This document shows, piece by piece, positions 4,556 to 10,449 of a stretch of 10,449 bases of DNA. Below the pieces are notes generated by a model. It made no database searches. It saw nothing but the letters and a program-made list of their open reading frames with translations, and was not told where the DNA came from. Made by a program: the position numbers and the translations under genes. Location: NCBI GenBank assembly GCA_013203565.1, contig JABMPZ010000076.1, positions 1-10,449 of the forward strand, read 5' to 3'. This DNA is from Parcubacteria group bacterium. GTDB lineage: Bacteria > Patescibacteriota > Minisyncoccia > Minisyncoccales > CG1-02-41-26. Every line of letters starts with the position of its first letter. The stretch's first letter is position 1.

Positions 4556-4564
4556 CTCGTGGGT
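4555..4564 (+). repeat. 10-bp direct repeat ACTCGTGGGT, right copy
   Basis: Identical to 2084-2093. It begins at the last base of the 41-codon gene's stop. With the left copy it brackets the SD-bearing segment. Confidence 0.45.
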
Positions 4565-4574
4565 GAGTTAGTTC

Positions 4575-4608
4575 ATGCGCCATTGGTATTATTATCAATG
4601 GCGCATTT
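4575..4608. terminator. Terminator hairpin between convergent genes
   Basis: ATGCGCCATTG (4575-4585) pairs perfectly with CAATGGCGCAT (4596-4606) around a 10-nt loop, followed by the short T-rich tail TTTCATTT. It ends the lipoprotein operon and may also act on the minus-strand gene arriving from the right. Confidence 0.65.
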
Positions 4609-4610
4609 CA

Positions 4611-4650
4611 TTTGTCGCTAATTAGGACGATCGTCCTAATTAGCGACAAA
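4611..4650. repeat. 40-bp perfect palindrome between convergent genes
   Basis: Bases 4611-4630 are the exact reverse complement of 4631-4650, with no spacer and centre GGACGATCGTCC. As RNA, on either strand, it gives an 18-bp stem with a GATC loop. There is no U-tract. The arms are unrelated to those of the palindrome at 910-951, but the central ACGATCGT is the same. Confidence 0.95.
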
Positions 4651-4664
4651 ATGTTGGGTGTCAT

Positions 4665-5570
4665 TTATTTGAAAATTAACCATCCTAGGGATAATAGTAT
4701 TGATAGGAATATTGCGAATATGAATAGTTTTAGTATGTTCTTTTTTATAAAACTTGGTTGATGAGGAATTCGTTTTTTTTGTTCTACGAATCCAGAGCTT
4801 GATGATTTTAAGAAAAGCTTTGGTAGGCCCTTTTTTACTAAAACTAATAAACAACATCCTGATATTTGTTTGAGTGTTAGTTTTTTACTTTTGAAGATTT
4901 CTTTGATTTGTTTTCCCTTTTTTATATCAATCAATTCATGAAAGATTTCTTGTTGATAAAAAACATCAAATAACTCATCTGTTATTGTTACTATCTTATC
5001 CGTTGATTCAAGTTGTCCTTCAATTACATTACTAAAGGCACGGATAGGGGAGTCACTGGAGTCAAAGTTCTCACCAACATCAAATATATTTTTTCCTGTT
5101 AAGAGAAATATTCTGTTTGTACCTGCTTTAGATACAGATATTGAAAAATCATTTAATAGGACAATAGCAGTAAAACTCAAGTTAGTTAAGAGGCCGGGGT
5201 TTCCTGCTTTTACTTCAAAAAGATATTGGTCTGCTTTTTCAAGAGATGCCCTGAAGCAATCCTGTGGGGTTTCGTAATTAAATTGATAGTACTCTTGTTG
5301 AATAATTTCAGCAACTTCAATAAGAAGGTTTTGTGTTGTTGGTGATACATTTTTTAATTCTCCCATCAAATACAAAACACCTAATTTGTTTTCATTCCGT
5401 GTCTTTGGGAAAAAACAAAAAGTATTAAAAAGAGTTTCTGGCTTTCTTGTTCTTTTGAAAAACGGAATACGGTGGAGTCCGTTTTGTTCAAGATTAAGCC
5501 GAGTTGGTTCTTGTTTATTAATCCTTTTTTGTGTAGTTGGATTAAAATGAAATTCAAACACTTTGGACAT
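4665..5570 (-). CDS. PP2C-like (probably inactive) protein with C-terminal membrane anchor
   Basis: The product is 301 residues. Residues about 60-250 follow the layout of PPM/PP2C-type domains: a LGVLYLMGEL strand, a helix (residues 78-95), LSFTAIVLLNDFSISVSKAG then NRIFLLTGKNIF (the usual SG.SR.YL.R.G region), IRAFSNVIEGQLESTDKIVT, and TDELFDVF. The Asp/Gly metal-binding motifs of active PPM phosphatases (DGMGG, DN) are not visible, so a catalytically dead sensor or scaffold is more likely. Residues 278-300 (NILKLFIFAIFLSILLSLGWLIF) form one transmembrane helix at the very end, so the bulk is cytoplasmic as a tail-anchored protein. The start is ATG 5570-5568, with only a weak AAGG upstream. 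It is convergent with the cassette and divergent from the 5861 gene. Confidence 0.65.
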   Translation of the reverse strand: MSKVFEFHFNPTTQKRINKQEPTRLNLEQNGLHRIPFFKRTRKPETLFNTFCFFPKTRNENKLGVLYLMGELKNVSPTTQNLLIEVAEIIQQEYYQFNYETPQDCFRASLEKADQYLFEVKAGNPGLLTNLSFTAIVLLNDFSISVSKAGTNRIFLLTGKNIFDVGENFDSSDSPIRAFSNVIEGQLESTDKIVTITDELFDVFYQQEIFHELIDIKKGKQIKEIFKSKKLTLKQISGCCLLVLVKKGLPKLFLKSSSSGFVEQKKRIPHQPSFIKKNILKLFIFAIFLSILLSLGWLIFK

Positions 5571-5608
5571 ATACTTTTCTTACCTTTTTTTTGGGTTTTA
5601 ATCAAGTC

Positions 5609-5652
5609 CAAGGCCCGCCCTCGCCCCCCCCACAGGGCGAGGGCGGGCCTTG
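5609..5652. repeat. GC-only 18-bp perfect hairpin upstream of the minus-strand gene
   Basis: Bases 5609-5626 pair perfectly with 5635-5652; apart from the base AAGG/CCTT, nearly all pairs are G-C (CCCGCCCTCGCCC). The loop is C-rich, inside a run of eight C (5624-5631). It lies 39 bp upstream of the minus-strand start codon. No T-run follows directly on either strand, so it is not a normal terminator. It stands out sharply from the AT-rich surroundings. Confidence 0.85.
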
Positions 5653-5690
5653 ACCCATTGGCATGCTTTTTTGAAAAATGTTAAAATAGA

Positions 5691-5778
5691 TAAACGGAGG
5701 AAAGGAAAAAATATTTATTAAATTTTAATAAACAAAAATCCCGTTTACCTGTACTCATAGAGCCTTGAGTAAACGGAG
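5691..5778. repeat. Structured intergenic repeat with competing pairings
   Basis: TAAACGGAG occurs at 5691-5699 and 5770-5778, and the complement CCGTTTA sits between them at 5741-5747. The middle copy can therefore pair with either flank. An AT hairpin (TTTATTAA 5714-5721 with TTAATAAA 5725-5732) nests in the first option; the second can extend with CTCA/TGAG near 5754-5769. On the minus strand the second hairpin is followed by ATTTTTG, so it could also terminate leftward transcription. The rest of 5571-5860 holds no gene. A lone TTATCCACA lies at 5821-5829. Confidence 0.55.
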
Positions 5779-5860
5779 ATTATTAACATTATAACAAAAA
5801 TTTACGCTCTTTCAAGTTTTTTATCCACATTCAACTACATAATAAATAATTAATAAATAT

Positions 5861-6190
5861 ATGGTAACTAAAAAAATCGCAGGGTGGGTGTTAGTGTTGG
5901 CGGGTGTTTTAATGATTGCCTGGGGGGTGTGGTCATCCTCACAGATTTTTACATTGAAAAAATCAGCACCTGAAATGTTTAAAGTAGAAGAGAGTGATTC
6001 TACAAGCAATGAAGCACAAGATCAGATTCAACAGCAGATGCAAGATGTTATACAGAATCAGCTTGGTAAAATGCTTCCAACTGACTCAATGCCTGGAATG
6101 CTTAATTTAATTGCATGGTCTGTGTTTATGACTATCCTCATATTTGGAGGAGGCAAAATTGCTTTTATTGGCATTAAACTGTTAAAATAG
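5861..6190 (+). CDS. Small protein with two transmembrane segments, unknown function
   Basis: The product is 109 residues. TM1 is about residues 6-26 (IAGWVLVLAGVLMIAWGVWSS). A polar loop follows (30-80), rich in Gln, Asp and Ser and including DQIQQQMQDVIQNQLGKML. TM2 is about 81-106 (LNLIAWSVFMTILIFGGGKI). The positive residues at both ends (MVTKK.. and ..KLLK) put the termini inside and the loop outside. No family is recognised. It has no SD; the start follows the AT-rich AATAAATAT, like other core genes here. A MITE-like element is inserted directly behind its stop codon, so any operon with the downstream genes is interrupted by 193 bp. Confidence 0.75.
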   Translation: MVTKKIAGWVLVLAGVLMIAWGVWSSSQIFTLKKSAPEMFKVEESDSTSNEAQDQIQQQMQDVIQNQLGKMLPTDSMPGMLNLIAWSVFMTILIFGGGKIAFIGIKLLK

Positions 6191-6373
6191 AATGAGATGG
6201 TTGTAAAACTCTTTCGTAGCGGAAATTTATAAATTTTTGAGCGATGCGAGGAAAACAAGTAAAAAGGTTTGAAGCCGTAGCAAGGCTACGGTGAAAATCT
6301 TTTTACGCAGTTTGACAAAGCCGTAGCCAAAAAGAATAAATTGTAGTAGAAAGAGTTTTACAACCATCTCAAT
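6191..6373. mobile_element. MITE-like element (177 bp) with 22-bp perfect terminal inverted repeats and AAT target duplication
   Basis: Bases 6194-6215 (GAGATGGTTGTAAAACTCTT..) are the exact reverse complement of 6349-6370. The element is flanked by AAT on each side (6191-6193 and 6371-6373), a 3-bp target-site duplication. Inside lie a 14-bp palindrome (6223-6236) and a hairpin about 6260-6305 (AAAAAGGTTT..CCGTAGC with GCTACGG..AAATCTTTTT), plus a further CCGTAGC copy (6321-6327). No ORF is present, so it is non-autonomous and would need a transposase in trans. It is inserted right after the TAG of the 5861 gene. A TTGACA at 6312-6317 with TAAATT 19 bp on could make it a promoter donor for the next gene. 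Confidence 0.8.
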
Positions 6374-6383
6374 ATATAACAAT

Positions 6384-6788
6384 ATGATTGAGGCATCTCA
6401 AAAACAAAACTTTTCAATCGGTTTAGTGATTTGGCATTATAGCGGAGCGCTCAAAGGACTCCTTAAAGTATGGAGAAACTTTTTAGTTTTCACGCTCCAC
6501 TATTTCCCTGTAAAAGAATTATTGAAAACACTCTTTGCGCATTGGAGACGCTCTGCTGATTCATACGGTAAAGGGTTAGATATAGGGAGGTGGTCCCGTG
6601 CTTTTTTAGGTAATATGATTTCACGCGGGGTTGGAGCTGTAGCCCGTATTTTTATTATAATTATAGGGTTAGTAGCAGAAGTTCTTGTATTCTTCTTTGG
6701 CTTAGCTATTATATTAATCTGGATTTGTTTGCCTGTTTTTGTGGTAATAGGTCTTTTTTCTGGCATAGGTCTTTTGTTCGGACTATGA
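6384..6788 (+). CDS. Integral membrane protein upstream of the ClpC-like gene, unknown function
   Basis: The product is 134 residues. The first 85 are amphipathic and rich in aromatic and basic residues (GALKGLLKVWRNFLVFTLHYFP, then LFAHWRRSADSYGKGLDIGRW). Residues 83-133 are strongly hydrophobic and hold two transmembrane helices (GAVARIFIIIIGLVAEVLVF and LAIILIWICLPVFVVIGLFS). The ClpC-like ORF begins 3 bp after its stop, so the two are almost certainly co-translated. The next gene product also carries N-terminal membrane helices, and a shared membrane complex is a reasonable inference. No SD precedes ATG 6384. The start lies 10 bp from the MITE-like element's target duplication. No known family is recognised. 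Confidence 0.78.
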   Translation: MIEASQKQNFSIGLVIWHYSGALKGLLKVWRNFLVFTLHYFPVKELLKTLFAHWRRSADSYGKGLDIGRWSRAFLGNMISRGVGAVARIFIIIIGLVAEVLVFFFGLAIILIWICLPVFVVIGLFSGIGLLFGL

Positions 6789-6791
6789 GTT

Positions 6792-9347
6792 ATGTATTTT
6801 AATATTAAAAAAACAAATCAATACAAAGTAATAAGATTGAGTAGAAATCCTTTGATTAGATTCAACAAGCAATTGAAGATTTTGTTTTTTATTAGCTCAA
6901 TTGGTTTGTTAGCTTTATCTAGCCAAGCTGTTTGGAAGAATGCTATTTCTAATGCAAGTTGGGAAAAGTTATTAGGAGGTGGAATCTTAAGTTTATGTTT
7001 TGTTGTTGTCTTATTAGAAATAGATACATTTTTTAATACACGATTTAAGCATCCAAAGCTTAGCCATTCATTAGGTAATTTAATTGAAAGACCAACAGAG
7101 TTTAATGCTGCTTCTTTTTTGGACTACACTGCAGTGAAAGTTTATCTAAAAGCTAACAAATTAGCTAAAAAACATAACCTTTCACAACCAAGTGCTTCAA
7201 TGTTTACATATGCTTTTTCAACAACAAAAACAAGAGTATTAAGATTTGTTTTTCACAGAGCTGGTATTAAGTTTAATGAATTAAAACAGGCCTCTCAAAA
7301 AGAGTTTCCTATAACAAGTGAGAAATTAGCTGTTACTGATTTTTCTAAGATAGTAATAGATGCAGCCCTATTTGCTAAAGAAAGAGGAAAAGACAGAGTA
7401 TCAGTAGGGGACTTGCTTGTGGCAGTATGTTCAACAAGTAAATTCTTTGAAAACTTTTTGAATGACAGAAAGTTAGCAAAACAAGATATTGAGAACCTAT
7501 TTCTATGGTATGAAAAGTTAAATGATTTTAGAATGGATCGTATTCGTTTTTGGGACTATGATAACTTAATCAGAAAGGGGAGTATAGCAAGAGATTTTAG
7601 TTCTGGTTATTCTCTTTCATTAAATAGGTTTTCTGTTGATATGCGGGAGAGATTTCGTTCTGGTATGTTTAGGGAGATTATAGGGCATAAAAAAGAGATA
7701 AAACAATTAGAAAGAGTTCTTGAGAAATCACAATTAAACAATGTTTTGTTAGTTGGTCAACCAGGCACAGGTAGAGGTAGTATAGTAGAGGCAGTAGCAC
7801 AAAAGGCATTCTTGGGTGAGAGTGTTCCTTCTGTGAATTATAAACGGTTTTTAGAGTTTGATTTAACTGCATTAGTAGCCGAAGCAACCACTCAAGAAAA
7901 AGTTGAGTCAGCTTTAGAAGAATGTTTTAGAGAAGTAGCAAAGGCAGGTAATGTCATAATTGTTATAAAGGACTTTGAGAATTTTGTTGAAACACAAGTA
8001 AAACCGGGAGCTATAAACATCATAGGTATCCTAAGCCGTTATTTAACTTCAAAGAATTTCCAGATTATAGCTATAACAAGTTATGCTGGTTTACATATGA
8101 ATATAGAGAAGAGTCCTGCCTTGCTTCGTCTTTTTGAAAAAGTAGAAGTTGATGAGATTTCAGAAAAAGAAACGCTGTTCTTTATTGAGAACCATGTTCC
8201 TTTCTTTGAAAAGAAACACAAGAAGTTTATTACGTATAAGTCATTGCGTGAGATTGTTAATTTAAGCTCAAGGTATTTAGGTGATATTCCATTTCCAGAC
8301 AGAGCACTCCGTTTGTTAGATGAGGCAATGGCATACTTAGTAACATATACAAAAGATTATTCTCTTACAGAGAAACATATTCAAAAGATTGTTTCTGAGA
8401 AGGCTCAAGTTCCAGTCGGGGAAGCAGAAGAGGAAGAAAAGAAGGTTCTACTTAATTTAGAGCAGTTAATTCATCAACGGCTCATTAATCAAGAAACAGC
8501 AGTAAAAGAAATGTCTAGTGCCTTAAGACGAGCCAGAGCCGAGGTCTCTGTTAAGTCAGGCCCAATTGGTAGCTTTCTGTTTTTAGGCCCAACAGGAGTG
8601 GGTAAAACAGAGGCAGCTAAAACACTATCTGCCATATATTTCAAGAGTGTGGAGAGAATGATTCGTTTAGATATGTCAGAGTTTCAGAACTCTGAGGATG
8701 TTAAACGGTTTTTAGGTGGAGAGGGTGCAGAAGGTATGCTTACAACTGCTGTTCGTGAGAATCCATTTTCTTTAGTGCTTTTAGATGAACTTGAAAAAGC
8801 TCATCCTAATATATTAACTTTATTCTTGCAGGTATTAGATGAGGGTTGGCTAACAGATGGATTAGGTAGAAAAGTAGATTTCAAAAATACTATTGTAATT
8901 GCAACAAGTAATGCAGGAGCTGAACTCATTAGACAGAAAGTTCAGCAGGGGAGTGGTACTGGATTAGTAAAAGATGAGCTTGTAGACTATTTATTAAAAG
9001 AGGGGATTTATAGGCCAGAGTTTATTAACAGGTTTGATGCTGTTGTTGTGTTTGGGCCATTAAGCAAAGAACATTTATTTGATATTGCTGGATTGAAATT
9101 AAACAAATTAGCCAAAGGATTATTAAATAAAGGAATTAAACTTGAAATTACTCCTGAATTAAAACAAAAGATTGTTGAGTTGTCGTATAAGCCAGAGTTT
9201 GGTGCCCGAGAAATGAATAGAGTTATTCAAGATAGAGTAGAAAATGTGTTGGCACGGGCAATGCTTTCAGGTGAATTACAACGAGGTCATCGTGTTGCTC
9301 TTGACTCAAATACTTTTTCCCTTATAATAAATAACATTAGAGAGTAA
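6792..9347 (+). CDS. Membrane-anchored ClpC-like AAA+ ATPase with degenerate first ATPase site
   Basis: The 851-residue product starts with two hydrophobic helices (about 28-45 and 61-77), which would tether it to the membrane, facing the cytoplasm. A divergent Clp N-domain follows (about 105-240). AAA+ domain 1 (about 290-510) is degraded: Walker A is GQPGTGRGS (322-330), with Arg328 for the essential Lys and Gly for Thr, and Walker B is VIIVIKDFENF, with Phe395 where the catalytic Glu is expected. Domain 2 (about 555-851) is intact: Walker A GPTGVGKT (599-606), Walker B LVLLDE (661-666), sensor ATSN (704-707), Arg finger RPEFINR (741-747) and sensor-2 GAR (804-806). There is no ClpB-type middle coiled coil. 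The usual VGF ClpP-docking loop is not clear (GSGTGL, 720-725). Its likely role is a membrane unfoldase or remodelling machine, with or without ClpP. Confidence 0.88.
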   Translation: MYFNIKKTNQYKVIRLSRNPLIRFNKQLKILFFISSIGLLALSSQAVWKNAISNASWEKLLGGGILSLCFVVVLLEIDTFFNTRFKHPKLSHSLGNLIERPTEFNAASFLDYTAVKVYLKANKLAKKHNLSQPSASMFTYAFSTTKTRVLRFVFHRAGIKFNELKQASQKEFPITSEKLAVTDFSKIVIDAALFAKERGKDRVSVGDLLVAVCSTSKFFENFLNDRKLAKQDIENLFLWYEKLNDFRMDRIRFWDYDNLIRKGSIARDFSSGYSLSLNRFSVDMRERFRSGMFREIIGHKKEIKQLERVLEKSQLNNVLLVGQPGTGRGSIVEAVAQKAFLGESVPSVNYKRFLEFDLTALVAEATTQEKVESALEECFREVAKAGNVIIVIKDFENFVETQVKPGAINIIGILSRYLTSKNFQIIAITSYAGLHMNIEKSPALLRLFEKVEVDEISEKETLFFIENHVPFFEKKHKKFITYKSLREIVNLSSRYLGDIPFPDRALRLLDEAMAYLVTYTKDYSLTEKHIQKIVSEKAQVPVGEAEEEEKKVLLNLEQLIHQRLINQETAVKEMSSALRRARAEVSVKSGPIGSFLFLGPTGVGKTEAAKTLSAIYFKSVERMIRLDMSEFQNSEDVKRFLGGEGAEGMLTTAVRENPFSLVLLDELEKAHPNILTLFLQVLDEGWLTDGLGRKVDFKNTIVIATSNAGAELIRQKVQQGSGTGLVKDELVDYLLKEGIYRPEFINRFDAVVVFGPLSKEHLFDIAGLKLNKLAKGLLNKGIKLEITPELKQKIVELSYKPEFGAREMNRVIQDRVENVLARAMLSGELQRGHRVALDSNTFSLIINNIRE

Positions 9348-9367
9348 TTCTTAAACATAATAAAACC

Positions 9368-10449
9368 ATGAAATTAACTTCTTTAGTTCCATTGATAGCT
9401 GTTCTACTCGTAGGCGGTGTTGTTATTGCGTATGTTGCCGTAGAAGGCAATCCTTTTCCAAGCCAGTTGAATGGGGGAGTAGTAGAGAATGCTGTAACAA
9501 AGTTATTTGATACAAAAACATTTAGAGTAGATGGCAGAATAGAGGCAGACATAAAAGGAATTAAAGATGAATCAATGGCAGAAGATAATACTGGGATTTT
9601 AACAGGCATTTCTTCTGTAAAAGTATTTGTTGATATTAATTCAGCCATTGACCAGAAAAAGCAAGAATCATCTACCCGAGCAGTTGTTGGACTTGATGCT
9701 GAAGGTATGCAGGTTACAGGCACGCTTGAAGCTATAACTAAAGATGACAAGCTTTATGTAAAACTTGTTTCTTTGCCAGAGCTGATTTTCTCTTTCTTAG
9801 AAGGATTAGATACTATTAAAAACCAATGGATTGAAGTTGATTTCGCAGCATTGAAAGAGCAGTATGAGGGAGTAAGCGGAGTTGGTATAGATATAGACGA
9901 AGTACAAATTAAGGAACAATTAGAACAGCTTATGGAAAGTATTCAAGAGCTTTTCTCTGAAAGAACTATCTTTGATGTAAAGAAAGAGTATGGACAAGAG
10001 ACAATGGGAGATATAGAAACAGAACACTATTTAGTTAGCGCTAACAAAGAAGAAGTAAAAAAGCTTGTATATGATTATGCAGAATTAACTATGGGTTATG
10101 TTACAGAAGAACAAAAAATAGAGTACCAAGAAGCCCTTGATCAAACATTAGATGGTTTTCCTGAAGCCCTTGATGAATTCTGGGCTTCATCAGGAGGTAT
10201 TGAGATGGATGTCTGGATTGAAAAAGGCAAGGGCCGTTTAGCTCGTATCAAATGGCAGAAATCTATGACAACATCGAATATAAAGGAATTAGGAGCTGAA
10301 GTAGAAGAAATTGTAGTTTTAATTGACCTCAAATTTAAGGACTTCAACGAAAAAATAGAAATAGAAACCCCAGAAAAAACAAAGGCATTCCAAGATGTAT
10401 TAACAGAAGTATTAGCACCATTAATGCCACAAGACCTAATGATGCCAGA
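9368..10449 (+). CDS. Exported or membrane-anchored protein, unknown function (3' end outside window)
   Basis: From ATG 9368 the frame stays open for 360 codons to the end of the window. Residues 4-25 (TSLVPLIAVLLVGGVVIAYVAV) are a signal anchor or uncleaved signal; there is no lipobox Cys. The rest is acidic, Glu/Asp/Lys-rich, with alternating beta segments: KTFRVDGRIEADIKG near residue 52, then KLYVKLVSLPELI, and NQWIEVDFAALKEQY near residue 155. This layout recalls bacterial surface lipoproteins of the LppX/LprG type, which bind lipid in a beta-sheet groove, but the match is only by pattern. It lies 20 bp after the ClpC-like stop with no SD and is probably in the same operon, so it may be a partner or substrate of that ATPase outside the membrane. 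Confidence 0.8.
   Translation, partial: MKLTSLVPLIAVLLVGGVVIAYVAVEGNPFPSQLNGGVVENAVTKLFDTKTFRVDGRIEADIKGIKDESMAEDNTGILTGISSVKVFVDINSAIDQKKQESSTRAVVGLDAEGMQVTGTLEAITKDDKLYVKLVSLPELIFSFLEGLDTIKNQWIEVDFAALKEQYEGVSGVGIDIDEVQIKEQLEQLMESIQELFSERTIFDVKKEYGQETMGDIETEHYLVSANKEEVKKLVYDYAELTMGYVTEEQKIEYQEALDQTLDGFPEALDEFWASSGGIEMDVWIEKGKGRLARIKWQKSMTTSNIKELGAEVEEIVVLIDLKFKDFNEKIEIETPEKTKAFQDVLTEVLAPLMPQDLMMP

Noticed and set aside
4611..4650. Telomere-resolvase (protelomerase) target read from the long palindromes
   Set aside because: Perfect palindromes of this size occur at such sites, but no resolvase gene or linear end is seen. Two different palindromes on one contiguous stretch argue against it.
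5821..5829. TTATCCACA, a perfect DnaA-box consensus in an AT-rich intergenic region (possible oriC)
   Set aside because: Only one box is visible, with no dnaA, dnaN or box cluster nearby. A single 9-mer is not enough to call an origin.
6786..6788. UGA recoded as Gly, as in Gracilibacteria/Absconditabacteria
   Set aside because: TGA ends several ORFs at sensible family lengths, and no long ORF contains an in-frame TGA at a conserved Gly. Standard code fits.

Overview
The window is AT-rich bacterial DNA. Its best fit is a small-genome lineage of the Patescibacteria/CPR type. This is inferred from gene style, not from a marker tree: a membrane-tethered ClpC-like ATPase beside short unknown membrane proteins, a PP2C-like tail-anchored protein, and core genes that start without Shine-Dalgarno (SD) sequences. 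The genetic code looks standard (TAA, TAG and TGA all end genes).

Layout. 1-742: the end of a DJ-1/PfpI-family gene, then a coiled-coil protein built on a seven-residue RFD repeat. 739-2029: the ribosomal stalk operon rplJ-rplL (L10, L7/L12). It has its own promoter, a recognisable L10 leader RNA feeding an intrinsic terminator (an autoregulatory attenuator), an unusual 42-bp perfect palindrome just before the rplJ start, and a GC-rich terminator after rplL. rplK-rplA and rpoB are not adjacent.

2042-4650: a segment with a different character. It has near-consensus sigma70 promoters (one is exactly TTGACA-17-TATAAT), strong SD sites and visibly different codon use. It encodes a sigma-factor-like protein that stops before region 4, a tiny ORF that runs into a terminator, and an operon of an FN3 lipoprotein, a secreted coiled-coil plus barrel-like protein, and a 41-residue Lys-rich peptide. 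Short direct repeats sit at its edges, and a second perfect palindrome sharing the central 8 bp of the first lies just beyond it. This reads as an acquired, self-sufficient envelope cassette and is the best candidate here for an undescribed unit.

4665-5570 (minus strand): a degenerate PP2C-like protein with one C-terminal membrane anchor. 5571-5860: a structured intergenic region with a GC-only hairpin and competing repeats. 5861-10449 (plus strand): a two-TM small protein, a 177-bp MITE-like element with 22-bp terminal inverted repeats and an AAT target duplication, a TM protein, a membrane-anchored ClpC-like protein with a degraded first ATPase site and an intact second one, and the start of an exported or anchored protein that runs off the window.

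No tRNA, rRNA or CRISPR array was seen.
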